Numbered from the stretch's first letter, positions 17,511-26,787 are shown. The stretch is DNA of 64,000 nucleotides from Paractinoplanes atraurantiacus (GCF_900215205.1 NZ_OBDY01000026.1:62001-126000); one strand, 5' to 3'. Translations and numbers: made by a program. The notes: a model not told the origin generated them from the letters alone.

Positions 17511-19344
17511 GGCGGGCGACCAGGACGCACGTGTCGTCGTCGGGGTTGGCCCGGCGCAGCTGGGCCAGGAAGTCGTCCATGGGCTCCGGGCCGGCCGCGG
17601 CGAGGACGCGCTCGAGCAGCGCGGTCACCCGGGCCAGGCCCTCGCTCAGGCTGCTGGACCGGTGCTCGATGAGCCCGTCGGTGTACATGACCAGCAGATC
17701 GCCGGGCTCCAGGACGCGGGTGGCGGACGTGTAGGCGGCCGAGCGCGAGGCGCCGAGCAGCGGCCCGTTCGGCCGGGCCAGCTCGACGGCGGTTCCCCGG
17801 CGGGCCAGCAGCGGGGCCGGATGCCCGGCCTGGGCCCAGGTCAGCGTGTGGCCGGCCGGTTCGTAGCGGGCGACGACCGCGGTGGCCGTGGCGGTCCCCA
17901 GGATCAGCCGGTTGAGGTGGCTCAACAGCCGGGCCGGATCGGACGTGGTGGTCGCCGCGAGGGCGGCCAGGGCGTGCCGCAGCTCCGCCATGGTGGTCGC
18001 GGCGGGCAGGCCGTGGCCGGCGACGTCGCCGACGGCGAGGATGATGTTCCCCTCGTCCGTGGTGGCGGCGTGGTACCAGTCGCCGCCGACCCGTCCGGCC
18101 TGCTCGGCCGGGATGTAGCGGACGCCCACGCGCAGCCCCGGCAGCTCGATCGGCGCCTTCGGGATGGGGATCACGATCTGCTGGAGCTGCGTCGCCACCC
18201 GGTGTTCGGTGGCCAGGTCCTGCCGGTGCTCGCGCAGCTGCTTCTCGACCTCGGCCAGCTTGAGGCGGCTCGTCTCGCGCGCGGTGACGTCCTGGATGAT
18301 GCCGTAGATCTTGACGGGCCGGCCGTCGGCGTCGCGGACCGCGTCGACCACGGCCCGCAGCCACTTGATCTTGCCGTTGACGCGGGACCGGGTGGTCACG
18401 TCCACGGTCTCCCCACGGCCGAACGCCTCGGTGGCCTGCCGGCGCTGCTCCTCGTCCTCGGGCAGCCCCAGGGCGTCGGACTCCTCCCGCGGCATCGGCC
18501 CGTCGGCCGGGTCGCGTTCGTAGATCCGGTACAGGCCCTCGGACCAGACGGTGGCGTCGGCGACCAGATCCCACTCGCCCCAGCCGAGCAGGCCCAGCCG
18601 TTCGGTCTGTGCGATCCGCTCGGTCAGGCGGCTCTGCTCGTCCTGCCGGGTCCAGGTGTTGAGCAGTCCGGCCCCCACCGGTTGGACGTCGACGGTGAGC
18701 AGATATTCGGAGTCGCGGTGCAGGTAGGGAACCGCACTGACGCTGCGGGCCTGACCGTCGCCGGCCACCTCGGACCACGCCCGCCAGACCGGACCGCCGA
18801 CGATGCTGGGATAGATGGTGCTGACCCGTTCGCCGACCAGTTGCGCGCCGGTGCGCCCGGCCAGATCGACCACCGACGGGCTCACGGCGACGAACCGGTA
18901 GTCGACGATCTCCCCACTGCCGTCGCGCTCCGGGATGACCACGATGTGCCGCCCGGGAAGGGTGTCGAGCATTTGCTGTACGACGTCGGCCCAGCCCGCA
19001 CCGCTTGCCTCCACCGGCGGCGTGGGCCGGGGCGACCGCTCGGGCGACGGCGGATGCGGGGCGGAGCGCGGTGGCCTCGGGGTGACGGTGTGCGGCCCGG
19101 CCGACGGCATCGGCAGCTGGGTCTCCAGGGCCGCGATGACCGCCGCGGCCACGGCGCCGAGCCCGGAGCCCTGCTGGGCGGCCAGCTGCCGCATGTGCGC
19201 GTGGGCGTCCTCGATGCGGCATCCGCTGCGCCCGGCGAGCAGACCGGCCGCACGCTCGCACACGATCTCCGGGCTCAGCCGGGCCTGCTCGATCCGCGCG
19301 TCCAGCTCGGCCAGACGCTGCGCATATCCCCGGTCGGCATCCAC
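17503..19344 (-). CDS. ANTAR-PAS-PAS-SpoIIE PP2C phosphatase (RsbU-like)
   Basis: A 613-aa regulator. Residues about 1-70 match an ANTAR-like RNA-binding helix bundle (CERAAGLLAGRSGCRIEDAH). Two PAS regions follow; the second ends in the PAC-like VNGKIKWLRAVVDAVRDADG. The C-terminal SpoIIE domain (about 400-613) has GGDWYHA, VGDVAGHGLPAA, GLIEHR and DDDTCVLV, which carry the PP2C metal ligands. It should dephosphorylate the STAS antagonist in response to a PAS-sensed cue. ANTAR joined to a phosphatase is an uncommon link between RNA-level and sigma-factor control. Its gene starts 15 bp after the STAS stop. Confidence 0.88.
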   Translation of the reverse strand: MDADRGYAQRLAELDARIEQARLSPEIVCERAAGLLAGRSGCRIEDAHAHMRQLAAQQGSGLGAVAAAVIAALETQLPMPSAGPHTVTPRPPRSAPHPPSPERSPRPTPPVEASGAGWADVVQQMLDTLPGRHIVVIPERDGSGEIVDYRFVAVSPSVVDLAGRTGAQLVGERVSTIYPSIVGGPVWRAWSEVAGDGQARSVSAVPYLHRDSEYLLTVDVQPVGAGLLNTWTRQDEQSRLTERIAQTERLGLLGWGEWDLVADATVWSEGLYRIYERDPADGPMPREESDALGLPEDEEQRRQATEAFGRGETVDVTTRSRVNGKIKWLRAVVDAVRDADGRPVKIYGIIQDVTARETSRLKLAEVEKQLREHRQDLATEHRVATQLQQIVIPIPKAPIELPGLRVGVRYIPAEQAGRVGGDWYHAATTDEGNIILAVGDVAGHGLPAATTMAELRHALAALAATTTSDPARLLSHLNRLILGTATATAVVARYEPAGHTLTWAQAGHPAPLLARRGTAVELARPNGPLLGASRSAAYTSATRVLEPGDLLVMYTDGLIEHRSSSLSEGLARVTALLERVLAAAGPEPMDDFLAQLRRANPDDDTCVLVARHG

Positions 19345-19359
19345 CGCGTGCCCGCTCCC

Positions 19360-19701
19360 TCAGCTCGCCGCCCCCGGCCCGGCCGCGGCGTCGACCAGCC
19401 CGAACAGTTCCAGCAGCCCGCTGATCCGCAGCTGGTCGAGCACCTTGTCCCGCGGGTTCTGCACGCGGAACCCGGCCGGAACGTCCTCGGCCGCCTGCAA
19501 CGCCTGCACCAGCACACCGATACCCGACGAGTCCAGAAATCCGACCTCGGCCAGATCGACCCGCACGGCCGGCGGCCGGCGCTCGGCCACCGCCTCACGG
19601 ATCACCGTCGCGACGTCTCTCGAGTTGGTGTAGTCCAGCTCTCCGCGCAGCACCACGACCAGCGTGCCATCACCATCCGCACCGACCGAAACGGCCCGCA
19701 T
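19360..19701 (-). CDS. STAS-domain anti-sigma factor antagonist (RsbV-like)
   Basis: A 113-aa STAS protein. The phosphorylatable Ser is in FLDSSGIGVLVQAL, and the first strand is TLVVVLRGELDYTN. ATG 19701 is preceded by GGAGGA at 6 nt; an in-frame upstream start exists but lacks a ribosome site. It is first in the three-gene partner-switching operon. When dephosphorylated it should bind the kinase (17094) and free a sigma factor or other client. Confidence 0.88.
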   Translation of the reverse strand: MRAVSVGADGDGTLVVVLRGELDYTNSRDVATVIREAVAERRPPAVRVDLAEVGFLDSSGIGVLVQALQAAEDVPAGFRVQNPRDKVLDQLRISGLLELFGLVDAAAGPGAAS

Positions 19702-20102
19702 CGGCCCTCCTCCGAGCAAAGCCCCCGGCTCACGCTACGCGCGCCCCACCGAAGCCGGTATCCCTCGGAAGTTGCCCCTTGCCGCGGAATCCCCGAGCCC
19801 GTTGCTCCGGCCGCCGGGCCACGAAGGTTCCCCGGCCCACTTGCGCGCCGTTCCCTGGGCCACACCGAACTCCTGCACCATCTGGTTCTCCGCCCGGATC
19901 GGGAGGAAGTTGCCAGCTCGACCCGGCGCCTGGTCAAGGGCGCCGGGTCAGTGGCGCCCTGCGGAGCGCCGCGGCCCTTTAGCGCGCAAAAGCGCATAAG
20001 GCGGTAGAAGCCGATACCGGCGACATAGGCAGATGTCGATGCCTTGCCCCGGGTCGGCGGTCGTGGGCAGGCTGAGGCGACTGCCTACGGGGGTGTTCGA
20101 AC
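19702..20102. other. Intergenic region with a strong hairpin
   Basis: No convincing gene is seen. It separates the STAS gene and the haloperoxidase-like gene, which diverge, so both promoters should lie here. A perfect 10-bp stem (ACCCGGCGCC at 19921-19930, complement 19939-19948) with an 8-nt loop and a second GC hairpin at about 19952-19969 lack a U tract. Confidence 0.5.
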
Positions 20103-21344
20103 ATGATTCGACGCGTCATTGTCGTGGCCGCGCTTGCCCTGTCGTCCTGCACTGCCATCGCCGCTGGGAAGCCGGGCCCGGAACCCAACATGGTGGTCAC
20201 CTGGGCCGAGCACTCGCACACCGCCGCCTATGAGGTCGCTCGCCAACCGCCGTACATCAATGGCCGGGTCTTCGCGATGGTCCAAGGCGCCGTCTATGAC
20301 GCGGCCAACGCGGCGGCCGGCAGCCCCTACGAGCCGTATCTGCTTCCCGTGCACCAGCGGCGCGGGCACTCGCTCGACGCGGCCGTGGCCACCGCCGCCT
20401 ATCGGGTGCTGCTGTCGATCTTCCCCGAGCAGGCGGCGACGCTGGGCGCGCAGTACGGCGCGTCGCTCGCCACCGTCCGCGACGGGCGGGCCAAGCGGGG
20501 CGGCATCGCGCTCGGCGAGGAGGCGGCCGCCGCGATGATCGCCGCTCGCCGCGGCGACGGCTCGGACCGCGTCGCCACCTGGGACGTCGGCACCGAGCCC
20601 GGTCAGTGGCGGCCCACGCCGCCCGGCTTCGCGCAGGAGGGCGCGCACGTCGCCGATGTCCGGCCGTTCGTCATCCGCAGCGGCGCCGACTTCCGTACCG
20701 CCGGGCCGCCCGCCCTGGGCAGCGCCGCCTACGCCGAGGATCTGAACGAGGTGAAGGCGCTCGGCTCGGCCACCAGCACGGTCCGCACCCAGGACCAGAC
20801 CGAGTCGGCGATCTGGTGGCACGACCGGCGCCAGACCGAATGGCAGATCAAGGCGCAGCTGGCCGAGACCCAGCATCTGAGTCCCTTGCGGACCGCGCGG
20901 ATGTACGCCATGTCCGACGTGACCCGGGCCGACGTGACGATCGCCTGCTTCACCCAGAAACGCCGGTGGGGCTTCTGGCGCCCGGTCACCGCGGTCCAGC
21001 TGGCCGACACCGACGGCAACCCCGCCACCAGTGCCGATCCGGCATGGACGCCGCTGCTGATCACGCCGCCGTTCCCCGACTTCACCTCCGGGCACGCGTG
21101 CACGACCGGCGCCATCATGCTGGCGCTGCGCCGCTTCTTCGGGCGCGACGACATCCCGTTCAGCGCCTACAGCGCCGACTCGGGAACGACCCGCCACTTC
21201 AGCAGCTTCTCCCAGGCCACGGCTGAGGTCATCGAGGCCCGCGTCTGGGGCGGTGTGCACTTCCGCAGCGCCGACGTCCAGGGCGTCGACCTGGGCGAAC
21301 AGGTGACCCGCTACGTCCTGGCCCGCGAGTTCCAGCCACGCTGA
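20103..21344 (+). CDS. Vanadium-haloperoxidase-like PAP2 lipoprotein
   Basis: A 413-aa exported protein with a lipobox-like ALSSC at the signal end. The PAP2/vanadate pocket motifs are in order: KRRWGFWRPVTAVQ (K..R), FTSGHACTTGA (SGH) and EARVWGGVHFRSADVQG (R...H). These residues bind phosphate or vanadate. Family members are haloperoxidases or acid phosphatases; actinomycete members are seldom characterised. It is extracytoplasmic. The gene ends 12 bp from the convergent SIR2 gene. Confidence 0.85.
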   Translation: MIRRVIVVAALALSSCTAIAAGKPGPEPNMVVTWAEHSHTAAYEVARQPPYINGRVFAMVQGAVYDAANAAAGSPYEPYLLPVHQRRGHSLDAAVATAAYRVLLSIFPEQAATLGAQYGASLATVRDGRAKRGGIALGEEAAAAMIAARRGDGSDRVATWDVGTEPGQWRPTPPGFAQEGAHVADVRPFVIRSGADFRTAGPPALGSAAYAEDLNEVKALGSATSTVRTQDQTESAIWWHDRRQTEWQIKAQLAETQHLSPLRTARMYAMSDVTRADVTIACFTQKRRWGFWRPVTAVQLADTDGNPATSADPAWTPLLITPPFPDFTSGHACTTGAIMLALRRFFGRDDIPFSAYSADSGTTRHFSSFSQATAEVIEARVWGGVHFRSADVQGVDLGEQVTRYVLAREFQPR

Positions 21345-21356
21345 CCCTCCGGCGGC

Positions 21357-23120
21357 CTATCTGTCGATCAGCCGGGTCATGACCTTGACCAGGGCCTCGC
21401 CGGACGGCAGGGGACGACCGTCCGGGCGGCCCGCCGCGTAATCGGTGAGGGCCTCGCCCAGGAGCGCGTGGGCGGCCGGCCGGTCGCCCTCGGCTCGGGC
21501 CAGGACGGCCAAGGTGACCGTGCAGTTCCCGGCACCCGGCAGGTCGTCGGCGGCCCGGTAGGTGGCTCGCAGCGCCCGCATGTCGGCTCGGACGTCCGAT
21601 GGGGCCGGTGTGCCTCGCAGCAGGGCGCCCACAGCACGCAGCATGGCCCGGTGCTGACGGATCAGTGAGAGACGGTTGCCGTTGCGGACCAGCCGGGCGG
21701 CCCGGTCGCCCCATCGCGCGGCGACGCGGCAGCACAGGGCCAGCGCCGGCCACGCCGCCCGCGGGCCGACCGTGGCCATCTGTTCCAGCAGGCGCAGCGA
21801 CGTCTGTTGCAGCAGCCGGTAGGCATCGCCGCCCTCCTCCAGGTGGCGGCGCCCGCCCCGGGTCGCGACCAGCACCTGGACGGCCCGGAGGTACGACTCG
21901 GCCAGGTGGCCCAGAACCCGTACACCCCGGGCCTGCCGGTTGGCCCGGCCCCGCGCGATGTCGCCCAGCCGCAGCAGGCAGTGCAGCCGGGTCGCGGCGT
22001 CCGGCGCCTCGGCTCCGACCTGGCGGAACATCTCGCGGGCGGCTTCACGGTCGTCGCCGCGGGCCCGGTTGTAGAGGATCTCGGCGTGCCGCAGGCGGGC
22101 GTCCAGCCGGGCGAACATCGCCACCGCGACGTCCACCTTCCCGAGGTCGGCCAGCAGCCAGGCCCAGGCCTCGGCGATCGTCCCGGCCGGGTGCGCGGCC
22201 CGCAGGTCTTTCTCCCAGCGGTGGAAACGGTCGTTGAAACCGTCGCCGGGGAACGGCACCGACGGCCAGGGCGGCGCCGCGCCGAGCAGTTCCCGCAAGG
22301 CCGTCGCCGCGAGACCCCGCGGCCGGCCCAGCACCAGATCGATGCCGTGGTCGTGGGCATCGCCGGGCACCACCGAGCCGGCCGGGAGCTCGAGGCAGGC
22401 CCAGGTGGCCGCGGTGCGGGCGGCCGCGGCCAGCAGTGGCCCGTAGACGTCGGGGTCGCCGCCCGAATAGCCGGTGATCATCAGGGCGGGGGCGGCGCCG
22501 AGGCCGTCGACGGCGGCGGCCCGTTCGGCGGTGAGCTGGCCGAGCTCCTCGATGTCGACCACGACCACGTCGGCCAGCGCGTCCTGGTCGCGGGTGAGCC
22601 CGCCGTGCACCTTGAGCAGCGCGGGCGGCCGCCCGTCAGCCTCCCAGGCGGCGAACTCGTCGTGACTCGAGACGGTGCGGAGCGCCGGTGCCGCCTGCCG
22701 CCACAAGGGCAGCGCGCCGAGATACTCCCGGGGCGTGCCGGGAGGGAGATCGGCGGCGCCGCTGATCAGGTCGTACGCCATCTCGATGCCCACGTCGAAG
22801 TTGACCGTCACATGGGTGCCGCCGCGGAGCAGGTGCAGCGCCGAGAGCATGTGCGCCTCGTTCGGCACGTCGACGCGCAGCGCGAGCACGCAGTCCAGCG
22901 CGTCCGGGCCGACCGTGCCCCACAGGCGGCCGAGAACGACCTCCAGCTTGTAGTCGGCGCCGCACAACTCCTCGAGCTGCTCGTCGGTGACCAGCGCGCC
23001 GAGGGCGTCCCGGGCGGCCTCGTGCATGGTCCGCAGGACGGCGTCGCGCAGGCCGAACCCGCGCGGCAGGGCGGTCGGCTCGTCCCCGCTGATGCCGGCG
23101 CCGGTGAAGACCGCCGTCAT
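21357..23120 (-). CDS. SIR2-domain (NADase-like) protein with helical repeat C-terminus
   Basis: A 587-aa protein. Residues 1-250 match the SIR2-like fold of bacterial defence effectors: FTGAGIS (5-11), the TVNFD strand with N107, the KVHGG motif with H172, and ITGYSGGDPD (215-224) for the nucleotide. Asn and His are the catalytic pair of NAD hydrolysis in this family. Residues about 260-587 are Ala/Arg-rich helices resembling TPR repeats. No Cys zinc tetrad is present, so it is not a protein deacetylase type. Its ATG overlaps the stop of the membrane gene (ATGA, 23117-23120). Proposed role: NAD-depleting effector of an anti-phage pair. Confidence 0.78.
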   Translation of the reverse strand: MTAVFTGAGISGDEPTALPRGFGLRDAVLRTMHEAARDALGALVTDEQLEELCGADYKLEVVLGRLWGTVGPDALDCVLALRVDVPNEAHMLSALHLLRGGTHVTVNFDVGIEMAYDLISGAADLPPGTPREYLGALPLWRQAAPALRTVSSHDEFAAWEADGRPPALLKVHGGLTRDQDALADVVVVDIEELGQLTAERAAAVDGLGAAPALMITGYSGGDPDVYGPLLAAAARTAATWACLELPAGSVVPGDAHDHGIDLVLGRPRGLAATALRELLGAAPPWPSVPFPGDGFNDRFHRWEKDLRAAHPAGTIAEAWAWLLADLGKVDVAVAMFARLDARLRHAEILYNRARGDDREAAREMFRQVGAEAPDAATRLHCLLRLGDIARGRANRQARGVRVLGHLAESYLRAVQVLVATRGGRRHLEEGGDAYRLLQQTSLRLLEQMATVGPRAAWPALALCCRVAARWGDRAARLVRNGNRLSLIRQHRAMLRAVGALLRGTPAPSDVRADMRALRATYRAADDLPGAGNCTVTLAVLARAEGDRPAAHALLGEALTDYAAGRPDGRPLPSGEALVKVMTRLIDR

Positions 23121-23848
23121 GTGCGCGCCGACCGCCAGATCGCCTCGAACTGGTCCAGCCAGTAGAGGTACCAGGCGCCGTCGTCGCGGGTCAGGTGGAT
23201 GTGCATGCGGGAGCGGACGGCGTCGTTGCGGAAACCGTGGAACTCGACATCGGCGAAGCCGCCGGCCCCGTGCGGGTTTATCGCCACGAGACTGAAGCCC
23301 GGGTTGAAGCCGATTTCCCCGTACGCAAATGTGCCGTTGACCTGCCATTTCTCCATCGCGGCGAGGCGGGCTCTCGTCTCGCGCAGGGAATCGGCCGCCT
23401 TCTGCACCGGGTAGTCGAGGAGCGCGTCGAGCTGCTCGGAGATCGGGTCGCCGGGGTCGAACTGCTTGAGCACCACCACGCGGACGACGCCGCCCTCGTG
23501 GGCCAGCGGACCCCGGCGCAGCAGGTCGCAGCGCTCGTCGGTGAGGAAGTTCGAGCCGACCGGCGCGAAGATCCACACGTGCTTGGCCCGGCGCAGGGCG
23601 TCGTTGACGGGGTCGCGGTCGTAGGCGCCGCGATCCAGGAACCGCTCCTCGCGGTGGGTCGCGAACGCAGCCCGCAGCAGCAGGAAGCCGACCGCCGCGA
23701 AGAGCACCGACCACCGTACGCTCTCCGGCAGATCGGCCCCGACCAGCAGCAACGCGGCGAAGATCAGGGCGACGAGCGTGGTGGCGTACAGGTCGATATG
23801 TCGTCGATGTCGGATGTCGGCCCAGATCTGCTTGGCACGCCGCCGCAT
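23117..23848 (-). CDS. Two-TM membrane protein coupled to the SIR2 gene
   Basis: A 243-aa protein I cannot assign. Two membrane helices lie at about 19-38 and 45-63, after a basic N-terminus. A cytosolic domain (70-243) follows, with a Rossmann-like KHVWIFAPVGSNFL and VVRVVVLKQFDPGDP pattern that recalls PLD-superfamily or nucleotide-sensor folds; no HKD motif is present. The C-terminus (MHIHLTRDDGAWYLYWLDQF) is beta-rich. ATG 23848 is preferred because the longer frame has no family-like start. Coupling to the SIR2 gene implies the two products work together at the membrane. Confidence 0.65.
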   Translation of the reverse strand: MRRRAKQIWADIRHRRHIDLYATTLVALIFAALLLVGADLPESVRWSVLFAAVGFLLLRAAFATHREERFLDRGAYDRDPVNDALRRAKHVWIFAPVGSNFLTDERCDLLRRGPLAHEGGVVRVVVLKQFDPGDPISEQLDALLDYPVQKAADSLRETRARLAAMEKWQVNGTFAYGEIGFNPGFSLVAINPHGAGGFADVEFHGFRNDAVRSRMHIHLTRDDGAWYLYWLDQFEAIWRSART

Positions 23849-23924
23849 GACGCCATGATGCCGTCCACAGTGCCGCGTGCCGGTCAGCCGTTCAGGGGAA
23901 CCAGTCCGGGGTAAGATCAGCACG

Positions 23925-25409
23925 GTGGCGCGCTTCGTTCTCTTTCCCGGCCGGCATCATCTGCTGACCCGCTTCCAGGCCGACTATCTGCGGCAGCTCG
24001 CCGAGGACGGCTCGACGATCGTCTGGGCGGTCACCTCGGCCAACCACGAGAACACCAAGCGCAACCCCGTCCCGTACCACCGCCGCGAGGCCGCCATCGA
24101 GCGCTTCAGCGTGCAGACCGGTCTGCGCTCGGTGGTCGTGCCGATCTTCGACGCCGCCCCGACCGACGCGTTCGCCGAGGTCACCCTCAAGACGATCACG
24201 GTCGCCACCGGGCTCGACCTCACCCCCTCGGACACCCTCGTCGCCTGCTCGACGCCCGAGGTGGCCAAGCTGTACGAGCTTCTCGGCTTCCCGATCGCCT
24301 GGGTCGAGGCCTCCCTGGACCCCCAGCCGGAACGGCCCTGGGACGTGCTCCTGCGGCTGAGCCGGGGCGACGGCACGTGGCGCGAGCTGGCCCATCCGGC
24401 GACCATCGACGTCTTCGAGCGCTACCGCCTGGTCGACACGGTCCGCACGGTCATCAACGACCCGATCATCGGCGACGAGGGCGGCCTCACCGCCACCCGC
24501 GACTACCGCACGTACGTCGAGGCGTTCGCCGTGGCCGCCGAGCGCAAATGGTCCGCGGTGCGGCAATACGTCGAGCCCGGCCGCATCGTCGACATCGGCT
24601 GCGGCGCCGGATCCGTGCTGGAGCTGGCCGACCGCGAGCCCGCCCTCTACGAGAGCGACCTGATCGGCGTCGAGATCGCCCGCCACCTCTACCAGGAGTG
24701 CCTGCACAAGAAGGACCAGGGCGTCTTCCGCAACGCGAACGTCTACTTCTATCAGCGCAACGTCCTCGGCGGCGCCATCTTCGACGAGCGCTCCGTCGAC
24801 ACGACGCTCACGTTCGCTTTGACCCACGAGATTTGGTCGTACGGGCAACGCCGCGCCTCGGTCCTGGAATTCGCCCGCCGCATCTTCGAGCACACGGCAC
24901 CCGGCGGCGTCTGGATCAACAGCGACGTCTGCGGCCCCGACGACCCGCACCGCTCGGTGCTGCTGCGCCTGACCCGCGACGACGGCGACAACCCGGCCGC
25001 CGTCTCGGCCGAGCCGTCGAAGGCGTACATGGAGAAATTGTCGACACGCGCGCGGCTCGACCAGTTCGCGGCCGACTTCGCGTTCCCGTTCTCCTACGAG
25101 CCGGTCGACGCCGAGACCGTGCGGATCGAGCTGGCCTCGGCCATGGACTTCCTGACCCGCAAGGACTACACCGACAACTGGCTCTCCGAGACCAAGGAAC
25201 AGTTCTGCGGCCTGAGCTTCGCCGACTGGACGGCCCTGCTCACCGAGGTCGGCTTCACCATCGACCCGGCCTCCACCTCGATCCGCAACGACTGGGTCGT
25301 CGACAACCGGATCGCCCCGGTCGCCTCCCTGACCGACCTCGACGGCACCCCACTGAACTGGCCGTCGACGCACCTGCTCGCGGTGGCCCGCCGCCCCCAC
25401 AACGGCTGA
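23925..25409 (+). CDS. Nucleotidyltransferase-methyltransferase fusion protein
   Basis: A 494-aa two-domain protein. Residues 1-170 look like an NMN-adenylyltransferase-type nucleotidyltransferase: FPGRHHLLTRFQ stands where HxGH-type motifs occur, and NTKRNPVPYHRRE where the NPxxxxER segment occurs. Residues 190-400 are a class I methyltransferase with VDIGCGAGS at about 222-230. The start is GTG 23925. The next gene, an MTHFR homologue, begins 13 bp later, so a one-carbon supply role for the methyltransferase is possible. I do not know this fusion from a characterised pathway. Confidence 0.68.
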   Translation: MARFVLFPGRHHLLTRFQADYLRQLAEDGSTIVWAVTSANHENTKRNPVPYHRREAAIERFSVQTGLRSVVVPIFDAAPTDAFAEVTLKTITVATGLDLTPSDTLVACSTPEVAKLYELLGFPIAWVEASLDPQPERPWDVLLRLSRGDGTWRELAHPATIDVFERYRLVDTVRTVINDPIIGDEGGLTATRDYRTYVEAFAVAAERKWSAVRQYVEPGRIVDIGCGAGSVLELADREPALYESDLIGVEIARHLYQECLHKKDQGVFRNANVYFYQRNVLGGAIFDERSVDTTLTFALTHEIWSYGQRRASVLEFARRIFEHTAPGGVWINSDVCGPDDPHRSVLLRLTRDDGDNPAAVSAEPSKAYMEKLSTRARLDQFAADFAFPFSYEPVDAETVRIELASAMDFLTRKDYTDNWLSETKEQFCGLSFADWTALLTEVGFTIDPASTSIRNDWVVDNRIAPVASLTDLDGTPLNWPSTHLLAVARRPHNG

Positions 25410-25422
25410 CACCGGGCCGGCC

Positions 25423-26244
25423 GTGCTGCTGGACGACTTCTCGCTCGAGATGACCGGCAAGGACGTCGGCGAACTGGCCGGCGCCCGGGTCGCCCTCCCG
25501 CCGGGCACCCGGATCAACGTCACGTTCCTCGGCCACGAAGACCTCGCCGCGCGGCTGGCGGCGGCGCACGCCGTTCGGGCGGCCGGCTTCATCCCCGTAC
25601 CGCACGTCTCGGCCCGTCGCCTCGCCTCGCGGCAGATGCTGGAGGAGTTCCTGGCCGCGCTGCGAACGGCCGGGGTGAGCGACGAGGTCTTCGTCGTCAG
25701 CGGCGACCCCAGCGATCCGCACGGCCCCTACCCGGACTCGCTGTCGATCATCGAGTCGGGCCTGCTCGAGCGGTACGGGGTGCGGCGGGCCAGCATCGCC
25801 GGCTATCCCGAGGGTCACCCCGACATCCCGTACGACATCTTGTGGGAAGCCCTCACCGGCAAGAGCGCCGCCCTGCGGAAGCGCTCGCTGGACGGCGACA
25901 TCATCACCCAGTTCGGCTTCGACACCGACCCGGTCCTCGACTGGATCGCCGCCGTCCGCGAACGCGGCATCGACTCCCCCGTGCGCATCGGCGTGCCCGG
26001 CCCGGCCGGCGTGCGGCGGCTGCTGCGCTACGCCGCCCGCTTCGGCGTCGCCACCAGCACGTCGATCGCCCGCAAATACGGCCTGTCGATCACCAACCTG
26101 GTCGGCACGGCCGGCCCCGGCGAGTTCCTGCGCACCCTGGCCACCGACTACCACCCAGAAACACACGGCCAGGTGAAGCTGCACTTCTACACCTTCGGCG
26201 GCCTGCAAGCCACCGCGGAGTGGATCCGTGACTTCGCGTTCTAG
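25423..26244 (+). CDS. Methylenetetrahydrofolate reductase homologue
   Basis: A 273-aa TIM-barrel flavoprotein of the MTHFR family. It has SARRLASRQMLEEFL, VVSGDPSDPHGPYPDSL (folate/FAD contact) and GVPGPAGVRRLLRYA. It is slightly shorter than typical MetF and lies next to a methyltransferase fusion rather than methionine genes, so it may be a specialised demethylase or C1 enzyme. The start is GTG 25423. Its TAG (26242-26244) sits in CTAG, exactly where the IS5-type remnant begins; the end WIRDFAF still looks natural. Confidence 0.8.
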   Translation: MLLDDFSLEMTGKDVGELAGARVALPPGTRINVTFLGHEDLAARLAAAHAVRAAGFIPVPHVSARRLASRQMLEEFLAALRTAGVSDEVFVVSGDPSDPHGPYPDSLSIIESGLLERYGVRRASIAGYPEGHPDIPYDILWEALTGKSAALRKRSLDGDIITQFGFDTDPVLDWIAAVRERGIDSPVRIGVPGPAGVRRLLRYAARFGVATSTSIARKYGLSITNLVGTAGPGEFLRTLATDYHPETHGQVKLHFYTFGGLQATAEWIRDFAF

Positions 26245-26787
26245 GTCGTGCTTCGTAGGGCGCGTAGCCATTGGTTGATGGCCGCGACGGCGAGGTTTGT
26301 CGTACCGAGTGGCCATGGCTCGGTGTTGTTTGAGCTGGTTGATGCCGCATTCCACGGCGTGGCGCAGACGGTAGAGCTCGGGATCGAAGGTGGGCGGACG
26401 TTCGCCTTTGGATCCTTTGGCTTTGCGGTGCGCGTCCTGGTCACTCTTGCTCGGAATACGGGCGGTGATACCGCGACCGCGTAGGTGGGCCCGGTTGGCG
26501 CGCGACGTGGAGGCCTTGTCGGCCAGCACGATGTCCGGGCGGACTCGTGGCCGGCCGGCGCCGGGCGGGCTCCGGCGGCGTGTTGGTGGGCGCGGCTGAT
26601 GGTTATGTCGACGCTGATCGTCCAGTCGATCAACCCGCCCGTGTCCGCCCGGGTCTGCAACGAGGCCAGGGCGGATACACCTCGGGCACATCCCGCCAGG
26701 GTGAACCGGTCCGGACCCGCCACCGGAGACCTCTTCTGTTATCGATCACCGCCACGCCGTGACATCGACGCCTACGAAAACACGGCC
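26241..26787 (-). pseudogene. IS5-family transposase remnant
   Basis: Reading on the minus strand gives IS5-type fragments in order but in different frames: RVRTGSPWRDVPE, then VSALASLQTRADTGGLIDWT and RAHQHAAG in a second frame, then IVLADKASTSRANRAHLRGR and YRLRHAVECGINQLKQHRA in the first, and finally AAINQWLRAL. At least two frameshifts and an internal deletion are present, and the N-terminus is missing. It is interrupted or bounded at 26788 by the IS701-type element and abuts the MTHFR stop at a CTAG. Confidence 0.8.

Noticed and set aside
19921..19970. Definite terminator after the STAS/haloperoxidase gap
   Set aside because: Strong hairpins, but no U tract and both neighbouring genes point away from it.
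23117..23848. Phospholipase D enzyme as the SIR2 partner
   Set aside because: The fold recalls PLD-like sensors but no HKD motif is present, so an active PLD is not supported.
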